In this document: piece by piece, positions 45,504 through 57,009 of the stretch | Numbering within the stretch: position 1 is the first letter of the stretch | How the letters are laid out: each line of letters opens with the position of its first letter | Assembly (NCBI RefSeq): GCF_001659605.2 | Contig: NC_035168.2 | Location: 15,804,245-15,868,244, forward strand | DNA from: Manihot esculenta | Taxonomy: Eukaryota; Streptophyta; Magnoliopsida; Malpighiales; Euphorbiaceae | Length of the DNA stretch: 64,000 nucleotides | Direction of reading: 5' to 3' | Program-made: the position numbers and the translations under genes | The notes under the pieces: model-generated | Databases searched by the model: none | The model's input: only the letters and a program-made list of their open reading frames with translations | What the model was told of the DNA's origin: nothing

Positions 45504-47643
45504 TGTAACGACCCCAAAATGGACCGTCACCGGCGCTAGGATTCAGGTCGGCTTAAGGCCGCCAGAACCCGTAGCAAGCCTGCTATACTCTCTGTGTACC
45601 TGTAAACCTCATACATGATCATACATTTTATGTGAAAATAAAACTCTTTTCTGAACCAAGGCTTAACCTGTGCATGCACTATCTCTGTACTCTGTACTCA
45701 TGTACTCTGTACTCTGTATCCCTGACTAGAGCTTGCTCTAGATGGGTTAACTCATATCTGTTAAGCCTGGTTTTCACATACAGGAAAACATATATACATA
45801 TACATATCATGTATAAAACATACATTACTAGGTCAAGCAACAACTATTACATCTCTTTAATATTACATGTCCACTCTAAGCTATTACAGATCTCTTTACT
45901 CTTCCTGTACTCTGCTGGACTGTCCCTGTACACTGTACTCTGAACCTGCAAAACTGGGGTTAAGGGAGTGGGATGAGCTCTATAGCCCAGTGAGTAGAAC
46001 AGTAAAACATCTCAGTAAAATATGATCTCATGGAATGCACCATATCACAGACAAGCCACATCAAGAGTAAACCTGTCACCACATAGTCCCAGTAACTCTG
46101 TGCCAGGGCGTAGAATCGAGCACCTGGTCTTCCTGTCATATATGTATATGTGTATATAACACCTGTGTACTTACCATTGCCAGGGCGTAGTCAAAGGCTC
46201 CTGGACTTTGCTATATACCTGCCAGGGCGTAGTCAAAGGCTCCTGGACTTTGCTATACGTGCCAGGGCGTAGTCAAAGGCTCCTGGTCTTCCTGTCTGTG
46301 ACTATTGGATCATTCAGCATTTACTCACATCATCAAATAACAATGCAATGCAACATATTCGTGTATACTAATGCAATCAACCTATGGCATAATCATGATG
46401 CATGAGATATGCTAAAAGCAGTTTGTGGTTCACTTAAAAATCATCAGTCTTAAGTTAGTTCCACTCACCTCTGGCTATCTGGACTGACTGACTCTGCAGG
46501 CTCTGAAACTCTGGAGCAGTACTCACTGCTGCTCTCTCTGGTTCCTCTGGTCTGTACCTATACAGATGGACTCAAATGAGGGACCAAACTAACTTATCAA
46601 TACCTCTATTAAACTCCCAAAGAATCCCCTGAAACTCACTTAACTAGCCATGCAAAGCATGCAAAAGAAGCTGGACAGAACACTTTCGGCGGCAGGTTCG
46701 GCGGCCGAATGTCCTCTCCAGAGACGAAACTCAAGCACCTTCGGCGGCCGAATCCCCCAAACAGAGCCGAACATGCAAAAACACTCGGGGCAAGCTGTGG
46801 CAGCCTAAGCTACCATGCAAGAGGTTCGGCGGCCGAATGAACTTTCGGCTGCCGAACCTGAGTTCATCCGGAACTCAGTTTCAACGGCAAACCATCTCCT
46901 TCTTTCCTTCAACTTCTCAAACCATGCAAACTTCACCTCCTCAACATACATATACTCATGTATATGATCACAGGGGTCCAAAACTAGCTAATAACCCCAA
47001 ACAACAAAACAAACATACATAAAAACATGTAACCATGCATAATTCTTTAAAACTACCATTAATACCCTTTATCCCCATAAACTCAGAAACATATACACAT
47101 GTTCAAGTGCATCACTTACCTCCTGTAGCAAGAAGCTAAACACTCTGAACAAGGGAAAACGGATCACCTCTTCTCACACTCTCAAACTCTCTCAAACTCA
47201 CTTTTTGCTTCAAACCCTTCAAAACTTGGTGAATGAGCAAACTCCTGCATGAGCTGCTCAAAACACTTGCAGATGAGTCATAGAAGACGTGGCTAATTCA
47301 TGGCAAGAATCTGAGGCCAACATCTGTCAAAAGCCATGACTCAGCTTGGCTGGCCAACTCATCGTCGGCTGCCCAATGACATGCAAGACCATGCAACATT
47401 CGGGGGCCGAACTTCCCTTCGGAAGCCAAACACTTTCGGCAGCCGAACTTACCTTCGGCGGCCGAACTTGGCTCAACTGCCTTCGGTCATTTCAACTCAA
47501 AACTCACTTCCCTTAACCTTAAAACATTTAAACACCTCATAATCCGTAATAACACATAACTCCTACCCTTAGATAGAATCCCAACACCCCGGATTCCGCC
47601 AGATAATAGGAATTCCGGTGCCGGATTCGAGCCGGGTATTACA
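45504..47643 (-). repeat. Chromovirus C right (5') LTR
   Basis: Partner of 38148-40297, nearly identical. Begins TGTAACGACC, ends GGGTATTACA, and is followed by the target duplication CCTTT. Confidence 0.96.
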
Positions 47644-47648
47644 CCTTT

Positions 47649-49255
47649 GATGGGAATCCAAGCTCAAACATCAACTTTCTGATCCATAGGAGTTCTGCCA
47701 GTCCTTTTGCTATTCCCCTGAATTCTACTTCAGCACTTGACAGTACCACCACCTTTTGTTTCTTACTTTTCCACTTTATCAAATTTCGTCCGACAAAGGT
47801 AAAGTATCCTGAAGTAGATCGTCTGTCGGAGAGATCTCCTGCCCAACTTGCGTCCGTATATCTACTGATACTGAAATGACCATTCTTTTTGAACAACATG
47901 CCCATCCCAGCTATTCCTTTCAGATATCGAATGATTCTCAATGCTGCCTCTATATGGTATTGTTTTGGATCATGCATGAACTGACTTACCAAACTCACAG
48001 CATATGCCACGTCTGGTCTGGTGTGTGATAAATAAATCAGTTTTCCTACCAGTCTCTGGTACCTCCCCCTGTCTGTGGGTCCTTCTTTTGAGTCCTTGCT
48101 CAACTCGTGATTGACCATTACCGGAGTATCGACTGGTTTGCAATCTATCATTCCTGTTTCAGTTAACAGATCAAGAATGTACTTTCTCTGTGATATCAAA
48201 ATTCCCTGGTCTGACCTGAGAACTTCGATTCCAAGAAAATATTTTAGCATCCCCAAGTCTTTCATCTCAAATTCTTGGAATAAGTTGTCCCTCAGTTGTT
48301 TGATTTCGTCCACATCGTCTCCAGTTATAATCATGTCATCCACGTATATAATCAAACATGTGATCTTCCTTCCTTGCCTCTTCAAGAATAGAGTGTGATC
48401 GGAGTTACTCTGCCGATATCCATTTTTCTTCATTGCTTGAGTAAATCTCCCAAACCATGCTCTGGGTGACTATTTCAACCCATACAAGGCTCGCCTCAAT
48501 CGACACACTTCTCCCCTTCTATATCCACTCATGAACCCTGGTGGAGCATCCATGTATACTTCCTCTTCTAGATCACCATGCAAGAAAGCATTTTTCACAT
48601 CAAATTGGTGAAGTGGCTAGTCTAGGTTTGCAGCTAGAGAGAATAGGACCCGTATTGTATCAATTTTTGCTACTGGAGAGAATGTTTCAGAATAGTCAAC
48701 TCCATAAGTCTGAGTATATCCTTTTGCTAAAAGTCGAGCTTTATATCTGTCCACCGTTCCGTCTGACTTATACTTTATGGTAAACACCCATTTGCATCCC
48801 ACTGGTCGTTTTTCCTTGGGTAGCCAGCATTTTTCTCAGGTCTTGTTTTTCTCCAGGGCATCCATCTCGATCTCCATTGCCTCAACCCATCTTTTGTCCT
48901 TCTGGGCCTCTGTGGCATTCTTTGGTATCCATTCTGAGTAAATGTTTTTCTGTAGGTTGACCAACTGAGGTGATAATCTTTCTCCTCTGGTAATGTTTGC
49001 CACAGGGTATCTGGACCTAGCTGCCTTGAATTCTAGATCATATCTCCTGGGTGGAATTCTTCTATTATTTCGAGGGGGTAGAACATATTGGCCTATTTCA
49101 GGAACCTCAAGGGAAATGGGTTCAGTGGTGAGGTTATTAGGAACAGGAGAAAGGTTAGATTCACATACCTCGTGTTCCTCAGGATATTCTACGGTATCAA
49201 GTTCTGGTTGTGATGTTGAGGCCGAGGACTGTACTAGATGGTCAGTGTCTCCCAA
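47649..49255 (-). pseudogene. Copia reverse transcriptase and RNase H N-terminal part
   Basis: From the left of the gene: WVEAMEIEMDALEKNKT near 48840-48880, [30 protein letters not shown] split over 48710-48800, and [13 protein letters not shown]. The catalytic YVDDM lies at about 48332-48346. RNase H begins with SRYTDASWAGDLSDRRSTSG and LSSAEVEFRGIAKGLAE. Stops occur after NLD (near 48617, TGG-to-TAG where copia has W) and after ALYGLK (near 48471, CAG-to-TAG). The frame runs into the chromovirus C insertion site at 47648 and resumes at 38147. Confidence 0.9.
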
Positions 49256-49332
49256 TTCTGGTGTAGACTCAAGAAGGGAAGAATGACCGGTGTCTCCCAG
49301 TTCTGGTGTAGACTCAGGAAGGGAAGAATGAC
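49246..49332 (-). repeat. 45-bp tandem duplication in the copia integrase-RT linker
   Basis: Two copies, starting at 49246 and 49291, of a unit beginning tgtctcccaattctggtgta. The period of 45 keeps the reading frame and duplicates a short Ser/Leu-rich linker peptide between integrase and RT. Confidence 0.8.
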
Positions 49333-49399
49333 CAAGTTCTGGCCCCCCTGACTAAGCCAATTTGGCAGTGGTGGTGATTGTGCCGCTGTCTCCCCCTCA

Positions 49400-50427
49400 C
49401 TGCTAGTTGGCGAGGAAAAAAAATATTCCTCTTCCAGAAAGGTGCAGTCTATGGTGGTGAAGATCCGTTTAGAGATTGGGTCAAAACACCGATAACCCTT
49501 TTTATGGACACCATAACCAAAGAAAACATATTTAAGAGCACATGGATCAAGTTTAGTGCGGTGTGTTTTAGGAATGTGAACATAAACTGTTCAACCAAAA
49601 ATTTTAGGTGGAAGGTTGAGATGGGAAGGGATGGTGTGATGAGAGGATAAGGTATGCAAGGGAGATTGAAAATTAAGAACGCGAGACGGAAGTCGATTGA
49701 TGAGGTAAATGGACGTGGCAACTACTTCAGACCAAAACTTAGGAGGAACTTGGGCTTCAAACAAAAGGGCTCAGGTAGTCTCAAGGATATGTTGATTTTT
49801 CCTTTCAGCGACCCCATTTTGCTGTGGTGTATAAGGGCAAGTAGTTTGGTGAAGGATCCCATTATCCCGGAAAAAGGTTTGGAGGTGGTTATTGACAAAT
49901 TCCCCCCCATTGTCAGATCAGAGGACTTGAATGGTCCTATGAAATTGGGTTTTAATCATGCGGAAAAAATCACAGAATTTCTCAGCCACTTCGTATTTTG
50001 TTTTTAACAGGTAAATCCAAGTAACACGAGTGCAGTCATCAATAAAAGTCACAAAGTATCTATAATCAGGGGAGACAGTTTCCGGGGCAGGCCCCCATAC
50101 ATCAGAGTGTATTATTGAAAAGGGAGTATCAGACTTATTTGTGGATATATGATAAGTACTCTTATGAATCTTAGCAAGCACGCATGAATTACAAATTGGA
50201 ATGTCAATGGATCTAAACTCAGGAAACAAAGTACGAAGATAATCACTTGAGGGATGGCCGAAGCGCCGGTGCCAGAGCCATAACTGTCGGGTTGGGGATC
50301 CTTGAGCTAAATGAGCTAACACAGTACTTGAGACCTCCTCCACATAGTACAGTCCATCTTTCTCAGTACCACGGCCCAGTACCGTGCCCGTATGAATATC
50401 CTGCAAAACACAAAAATGAGGATACAT
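49400..50427 (-). pseudogene. Copia integrase
   Basis: Minus strand shows the pre-integrase and zinc finger (LWLWHRRFGHPSSDYL ... CNSCVLAKIHKS), the first core Asp in IIHSDVWGPAP, then after a TGA (CGA-to-TGA, at about 49918) SDNGGEF, and NGVAERKN with the last core Glu. A second stop follows after ILETT near 49783. The motifs are complete, so this was an active integrase before the nonsense changes. The plus-strand open frames at 49378-50007 are antisense shadows. Confidence 0.88.
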
Positions 50428-50457
50428 GAGTACTCTGCAATTTAACTGTTTAGTGAT

Positions 50458-51300
50458 CTAACTGACAGAGAGTAATTTGCAAGATAAGGAAGGTACATAG
50501 AGGTTATTGGAGACATTTAAAGTGGGGGTTATAGAAACGGTACCACCACCGATGACCGAGAAGGAGCCACCGGTAGCGTTTAGAATATTGGATTTTGAGG
50601 GTGGGGCTGACACAACAAAATCTGAAGAATCATTAGTCATAGTGTCTGTGGCTCCTGAATTAAATATCCACCCACTAGCATTTTGTACCTTGTGAGCATG
50701 ACCGATAGAATTAAGGGCTAACGATTCAGTTTTGAGATTACAAACAGATTTACCTAAAACATCCGGGACCAGGGATTTAATTTTACATGAATTAAAACAA
50801 GCAGGGGCACATTTAGATTTATTTAAAGAGACAGGGGTAGAAAGGTCATTGTCCTTCCTTTCTAACCCTAAAATACCTCCTTCCCAATCATAAGGGACAC
50901 CCGTGCCTCCTCCTTTCTCGGCTCCTTGTAGCGCCGCTGCAACCCTTGAGCTCTGTCCGTTGCCCGAGTTTTCCTCCATTTGTCCGATCAGGTTGTTGCC
51001 GCAGGCAGCCTTTTGGGTGCTGCTGGTAGTGACCGCGGCCGTATTCCCTGCGCCTTGTCCCTTTCCTTTCTTCTTACGGATCTTGTTTTCCTCCCACCAC
51101 TCCGGATACCCTATGATCTTAAAGCATCCGTCCCGGGTATGTCGAGATCCGCCGCAATGGGTGCATTTTAAGCCTGATTTATCATCCCAGAGTGATGACT
51201 TGTCTGTGTCTGACCGGTTTTTAGCCAATAGACCGGCCCCCACGAGGTCGGAACCTGCTGTCGCTGGTGATGGAAGAGGAAGGTGGATGGCACGGCGCAA
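50458..51300 (-). pseudogene. Copia gag C-terminus with zinc knuckle, and protease
   Basis: The CCHC-type knuckle CTHCGGSRHTRDGC lies at residues 46-59, followed by FKIIGYPEWW, a basic stretch (RKKKGKGQG) and Gly/Asn-rich sequence. The protease motif at about 50650-50670 reads WIFNSGATDTM. Copia retropepsins have WI(I/L)DSGAT, so the catalytic Asp is Asn here (codon 50659-50661). A TAG in place of Gln (LLSVSQIT) ends the block at 50458. Confidence 0.88.
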
Positions 51301-52026
51301 CTTCTCACCTCAGAGCCGAGAGTAGGCATTGTCCAACATCGGCAATAGCTCCTCATTGAGAATTTCTCGACGGACTGGATCGAGGTCCGACTGTACTTCG
51401 GCCAAAAACAGGTATAGACGTTCCTCCTGGATTTCTCGATTCCGGATAATGATATTGTTATCTCCTTCAATTTTGGTCGGTTGTCTTTCATCGATCTCGG
51501 CCCAGATGGCCTGAAGATCGTTGTATAAATCTTCCAGATTGCTTCCTTGTTGTGTTAATTTGTATGCTTTAGACTGTAACTCGTAAATGATAAGTTTGTT
51601 GCTACCTGTATTGAATCTGATCTTGAGGGCATCCCATAGTCCTTTGCTTGTCTTGTGCTGCAATAAATTTGGACGGAGCTTCTGCTCTACCGTCTGGATT
51701 AACCATCCTCGGACAATGCTGTCATTAGTTTGCTACAGGTAAATTGCGGGGTCTGTTTCTGTCGGAGGGGAGGGAGTCCCAGTCAGATGGTTTGATTTCC
51801 CTCGCCGTATGATAAACATCTCCATCATCTTTGCCCAAACAATATAATTGGAATCATTTAATTTTATGTCAGACGGTGGCTGTGCTGAATCAAGAGAGAA
51901 TTGGTTTGCTGATTTCTGATTTCCATTTTGGCTATTCTGAATTAACTGGAATAGTTTTTGTGACAGGTCTGCTATTGGATCAATTATTGCCTGGGATTGG
52001 TTAGCCGGGCTGGGGAGGTCGGCCAT
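51301..52026 (-). pseudogene. Copia gag N-terminus and core
   Basis: The start is the ATG at 52026 (MADLPSPANQSQ), 126 bases inside the primer site. The core shows LNDSNYIVWAKMMEMFIIRRGKSNHLTG, then SKGLWDALKIRFNTGSN and LQAIWAEID, the usual copia gag (UBN2-type) pattern. A TAG after AIYL (near 51733, W in relatives) and a TGA after NAYSRL (near 51310, CGA-to-TGA) interrupt it. Confidence 0.88.
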
Positions 52027-52151
52027 TGTTGTTTCGGTGAGAGAAAGAAGTTGAGAAAGGTATCTGGTAGGTTGGTTTAGTGAGAGAAGGTTGGGAAAGG
52101 TATCTGGTAACGAATGATTGCAGGACGACTATAATTTTAGGTCGAAACCTA

Positions 52152-52163
52152 GCTCTGATACCA
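52152..52163 (-). other. Copia primer-binding site
   Basis: Minus strand reads TGGTATCAGAGC, three bases inside the 5' LTR, complementary to initiator tRNA-Met. Confidence 0.88.
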
Positions 52164-52166
52164 TCT

Positions 52167-52392
52167 TGAGATTATAGAAAGAAAACTATTTTTATTTTCT
52201 CACCTCTTGTGTAGTAAGTTACAGAGTTTATATAGTACATAATATGAACAATTAGACCTTTGATTGTGCCCTCAATTATGTCCTAAAATCATGCTATGCT
52301 AAACATGGTAAGATTTGATCACTGATTGATTTACAATCATGACAGAGGATCACTGATTGATTTACAATCGTGGCAGAGGATTCTTTCCAACA
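52167..52392 (-). repeat. Copia right (5') LTR
   Basis: A 226-bp LTR. The left copy has exactly the same length after removing chromovirus B and one GTTTT. On the plus strand it starts tgagattatag and ends ttccaaca. Differences from the left copy are few (for example gtagtaagtt against gtagtatgtt, and cgtggcag against catggcag). Confidence 0.93.
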
Positions 52393-52740
52393 ATTCATTA
52401 GTTAGTTCCTTATATTTGAAAATACATTAAAACGTTCTTGAGATATTAAACTACTAATTACCCTTTCTGTTAGTTTTAACCATTAAGTGTTTTACTATTT
52501 AGTTCATGTGGTATGTAAAAGTTTATTATTTAGTCTTTCAATTTTATAAAAATATATACTAATTAATCCTTTTACATTGAAAAATTTTAGACTTTTCTTT
52601 CATACTTAAAGATTAAAATTAACAGAATAACTAATTAGTAAATATTTTAAAATGTTAGAAATGTTTTAATATATTTTTCAAAATTGATGGATTAACTACT
52701 TAATTTTTCTACACTATATGGACTAATAAATAATAAATTG
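52393..52740. mobile_element. Remainder of the foldback element split by the copia insertion
   Basis: Contains the rest of the left arm ('tagttagttccttatatttg'), a loop with its own smaller inverted repeat ('ctttctgttagttttaa' against 'ttaaaattaacagaata'), and the right arm to about 52740. No open reading frame. Non-autonomous foldback or MITE of unknown superfamily. Confidence 0.5.
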
Positions 52741-55071
52741 AAAAGAAAAGAGTAAAGAATAAGAAGAGAGAAAGTGTGGCCATAGAGTGGTGTGAGGAAC
52801 TTATCGTTAGAGTGAGGGTTGATTTAACGGTGAACAACATTGATCGCATGAATTTAGAGATATTACTGTCATTCCTTGAGAGGAAGAGAGTTTGAAGTAA
52901 TGAAAGGCCTACCGGATAAAAAAAAATCTAATTATTTGCGTTAATTCATATTTATATTCAAACCTTTGAATATTAAATAATAAAATTAGACTTTATTTAA
53001 TTTATCGTCATTATAGCTTGAGTACTAAATTGAATTTTTAAAATTTAATAATATGTTACAATAAAGTCTCTAAAGTAATGTTTGATTAATAAAATAGTCA
53101 TTATAATATATATTTTTATTTCAACAATATTCTTTTTTGTCAATTTTATTATTTACCCCTCATTTCCACTTTTTATATACATATCAAAGTATTAATGAAA
53201 ATTTAAAATATGATAAAAAAACCTTATAGTATAAAACATACAATATTTCATTTTATTTAATATGATTGATATGAGGTAAATTTTTTCATATATGAAAAAT
53301 ATACATTTATAATATTAAGTATAAATATTTAATAAAATATTTTAATATATAATATTTATATATAATATTTTATTTAATAGAAATTTATTTTAAATAAATA
53401 TTTATTACATATAATATATTAATACGGAAAGCCTAAGAAATTTGAGTTCTTGAAACCCTCTGATTATATTGATTTGTTACCCAACTTTTTATCCTAAAAA
53501 AAAAAAAAAAAAAAAAAAAATCAGAAATCAATTCACATTGCAAGTACTAAAGCAGTACTTAGTCGTTATAAATCAATTTCCAAAAATAATCATGAATGTA
53601 TTCACACCTCACCGAAAGAAATACAAATAAAAAAATTCGTTAATTAAAGAACTAAAGGTTGTAATACAACGCTCGTCTCATTCTATTTACAATGTAGAGA
53701 TAAGATGACCTAATTTTTAAATAAGAATATATTTGGATGATTATATAACATTTAAACAATAAAAGAGAAATTAAAGATGTTATCAATAAGGCGTTTACTT
53801 TTAACAGTGGATTGAATGCAAATCGCAGATAAAATAAGTTAAAATTAAAATAAATAAAAGCAACTAAGTTATAAAATCAAATAATACAATCAACCCCTTT
53901 ATAGTAGATATTGAGCATATCTTCAAAATTTAGCTAAATACTAGCTTCTCCACCGGCCTCCTTTAGCTAAGTCACATGTTTTGGCTTGTTCCTCTATATT
54001 TGTCTTAACCTTATCATGAATTTGACACGTAATTAAGCCTACATAGTTTGCTTGAATTTTAAAACTTTGTCTTGTAATAATTGGTTCACTATACATTGAA
54101 AACTTGTATTATTAAATAATGTGGGTTCAACTTTCTTATCAAGACCGGTTCTATTATATATTTTTATCATATACAATAAATTTGAAATATATTTACTTTC
54201 ATTATACAATTTAAATTAAGGACTATATATTTATTATTATAAAATTTTAAAGATCGTATTATAATTTATTATTAATTTTTTCGATTTAATTTAATTTTTT
54301 TATTTATATTTGTGATCAATTAAAAATATTTAATTTTATTGGTAAAGATTAAAATTTTGACTACAAATAAAAACTAACATAAATATTTGATTTTTTTTAT
54401 TTATAAATAATTGTAATAAAAATGGTTTTATGGTCATAATAGTAAGCTTTTAGATGGTGGCAATGTAGGCATTGGAAAAGAAAAAAAAAAATGGTTTGAC
54501 GGTTAAAGCCATCATTATTCTTAGAATTCGGGATTTCATTAGAGTCCTTTAAAAGACGTATTTATTTTAAATTCAAATTCTTTGACTTTGTTTAAAGAAA
54601 TAAATAAATAAATAAATAATAAAGGAGGATTACCAAAAGACATTTCTCCTGAAAATATTCATATATTTAGTTTGCAAGATATAATTTATACAAAAAGTAT
54701 TTTGTGCGAAAATATTTTTTAATGAAATAATTTATTTTTTATTTTTTAATTTTAATTTAAAAAATAAAATTTATTAAAAGGTTATATATAGAAATTTTAA
54801 TAAAGATGTGAATGTATAGAAAATAATTTTTTTTAAATGAGGAAGTTGTTTTTCGTAGAGCGGCTTATTTTTTGTTTTAATTAAAAAAATATTTTTTATT
54901 GATTAAATTTTTTGAGTGTTCTAAATATTAAAAATTATAAAAAATATTTTTTATTTCATAGAGTTTTAATAAAGAAAGACATATCACTTGGGATGTTGTT
55001 ATGTTTTAAAATAAGAAACTACTGAATACATATATTTTTATACTAATTAGAAAAAGATTATATCTCTACAT
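52741..55071. other. AT-rich non-coding stretch
   Basis: No gene. An A-run of about 25 at 53496-53520 and an (aaat)n microsatellite at about 54596-54620 are the only distinct features. Many short AT palindromes occur (for example 53270-53420), with no clear element ends. Confidence 0.5.
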
Positions 55072-55079
55072 ATTCGATA

Positions 55080-55605
55080 TAGGTATGTAAACGGGTAGAA
55101 TACCCGTGAAAATTAAACTACCCGAATTCGAACTCGATTTATATTAGTAATATCTGAATCCGTTCCGAACCCGATTAAAAATTAATTTAAACTATTCGAA
55201 TTCATCACAAACCCGATTATTATTATCCGAATAAACCCGAAACCGTTTAATTTTATATATTTTAATTAATAATTTATATAAAAAATATTTTTCATTAATA
55301 ATTTTCATTTAAAAAATTTAATATTTCTAAAGAATATTTAAATTTAAATTTTTAAATAAAAATATATAAAAAAATATATAAATATTATTATAAAATATAT
55401 TTTTTATATTAAATTAATTATTTATATAAACGGGTTTGGATAGTGATTACCCTGTACATAAAACTCGAATTCGATCCAAACCCGCAATGAGTATTATTTT
55501 TAAAATTCATACCCATCTCAAACCCAATTATAACTATTCAAATTCATTCTATTAGAGTTCGGTCGGATCGGATACCCGAAAATATTCGATCCGTTGCCCT
55601 CCCTA
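55080..55605. mobile_element. hAT-like MITE, 526 bp, with 8-bp target duplication
   Basis: Flanked by the perfect direct repeat ATTCGATA (55072-55079 and 55606-55613). The ends taggtatgtaaacgg and ccgttgccctcccta are imperfect inverted repeats (11 of 15 match). The interior repeats 'acccga' and 'attcg' phrases on both sides of an AT-rich core. An 8-bp duplication with short TAGGG-like ends is characteristic of hAT-superfamily MITEs. No transposase. Confidence 0.8.
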
Positions 55606-55929
55606 ATTCGATACGATAATATTAGTCATAATAAGAGTAACTATAATATTAATAAATTAATTTGTTAATATCAATCATGATAAATGAGTTGATTGCACAA
55701 TCTTATTATTGCTTTAAAATTAAAGAGGAAGAATTTATAATTACTCGACAAAGTGAAGAGTTAAGAAATATGAATAAGATATTATATGTTCTATAGAGAA
55801 AAATGAATTGATACAATAATTTAATTTCTAAAATGATTTAGAGACTAAATCATAATCAGAAGTGGTACATCCTCTTGATTAACAATCATAATTAATCAGA
55901 CAGAGGACTTCATATATTCTTTGAGACTC

Positions 55930-56150
55930 ATCAAATGGGGTTGTCTTCTTTGGGCTTCTGGTTTAGTTCTTGTTCTTGGTTATTATTTGTAGACGAGGTA
56001 ATGAGGTGGCTCATGCTTTTGCTGCTATGGCTTCTTTGCATGGAAGGAATGTGTTTGGGTGGACAATTATTTGTTAGTTCTTTAAACGCTGATCTTCATG
56101 TTTTAGTTAATGAATGAGCATGAATTTTTTTCTTAAAAAAATTGTAATAT
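55930..56150 (+). pseudogene. Possible LINE tail: RNase H-like fragment plus A-rich end
   Basis: One frame from about 55988 reads CRRGNEVAHAFAAMASLHGR, resembling the last motif of plant LINE-type RNase H domains (R..N..AH.LA). It is followed by a stop and an A-rich tail 'ttcttaaaaaaattg'. This would be the 3' remnant of a 5'-truncated non-LTR element. The match is very short, so confidence is low. Confidence 0.3.
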
Positions 56151-56999
56151 ATAGAAGACATGTCATAACTTCAGAGTAAAGGAATTTTTCTTTTCAAAAA
56201 AGGAATGAGATAAATATAAAAATGGCCAAAGTGATACTTTTAAGATTTTTTAGAAACAGTAAAAATGAATTTTTAGTATAATATATATTATAATATTACA
56301 TTATATGTTGAGAAAATCACACATAAATAATAAAAAAATTATAAAATTTAATGTAGTTTGAAATTTACTTTAAAATAATAATGAAAAAAAATTATAAACA
56401 CTAATTAATTTTTTAATTAAAAGTTACTATAAATCTTCTAAAACTATTGGTGCACCTCCACTCTATAATGGTCTTAATACCTCATCCACTCATGGAATCT
56501 CTCACCAAATATTGCTGAATAATTAATTCTTCCTTTATATTTCCAAGTTGGACATGAGTCCAAATCCGTACTCTAGCAAAATGCCATCATCAGCTGATTC
56601 GGTGGTTAGCAAATTTCAACAAAAAGCTTTTCTTTTTTTTTTTTACATGATGAAAAGTGGGATCCACTCTTTATTAGGCACTTGTACGTACCTTGAGCAC
56701 TCAACAAGCAAATTGATCCATTTTTATTGGTTGAATGAATTTTTTATGTTAACATGATCATTCAAGTTTTAAATACATTTAAATACATTATTTTTTTAGT
56801 CTTTAATAAGCCATAAACTTTAATTATAATAACCTTCGATTCTTTTAAGACTTAAAACTTTTTTTTTTTTGTTGAGAAGCTTAATTCATTGACAATGCAG
56901 AGAAATATATGGTTTTAAGTAAAAAAAAAAATACAAAGAAATTCAGTCAAACTAAAAAACAAATAAAGGCACAATTCTATACAACCCCTAATCTAAGTG
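56151..56999. other. AT-rich non-coding stretch
   Basis: No gene or element recognised. The open frame at 56548-56757 shows no domain. Contains several T and A homopolymer runs. Confidence 0.5.
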
Positions 57000-57009
57000 A
57001 ATCCTCCAA

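Larger units (their letters stand above)
38148..47643 (-). mobile_element. Chromovirus C (Tekay/Del-type), full length, 9.5 kb
   Basis: Complete element with both LTRs (38148-40297, 2150 bp; 45504-47643, 2140 bp) and a perfect target duplication CCTTT (38143-38147 and 47644-47648) in the copia RNase H region. LTRs differ by eye at only about six substitutions and a few short indels, including a 12-bp loss in the right LTR near 46742, so insertion is recent. It differs in subfamily from A and B, starting TGTAACGACCCCAAAATGG where they have TGTAACGACCCGAAAATCG. Primer site and polypurine tract are intact. Gag carries a frameshift and two stops interrupt the polyprotein. Confidence 0.96.
31225..52392 (-). 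mobile_element. Ty1/copia retrotransposon carrying two nested chromoviruses
   Basis: A minus-strand copia element of about 5.2 kb once its two guests are removed. LTRs of 226 bp are the left one (31225-31250 plus 37682-37881) and the right one (52167-52392). On its own strand the LTR begins TGTTGGAAAG and ends in ATCTCA. A polypurine tract (GAGGGGGAG) and tRNA-Met primer site are present. The flanks share TCAT, but an exact 5-bp duplication is not clear. Gag, protease, integrase, RT and RNase H follow in copia order. Short LTRs and size fit lineages such as Ale or Ivana. I cannot decide which. Confidence 0.92.

Noticed and set aside
49378..50007. Plus-strand open frames across the copia integrase
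   Set aside because: The minus strand carries clear integrase motifs. These are antisense shadows.
55935..56117. 60-codon hydrophobic open frame
   Set aside because: The overlapping frame resembles a LINE RNase H tail better, and the hydrophobic frame has no support.
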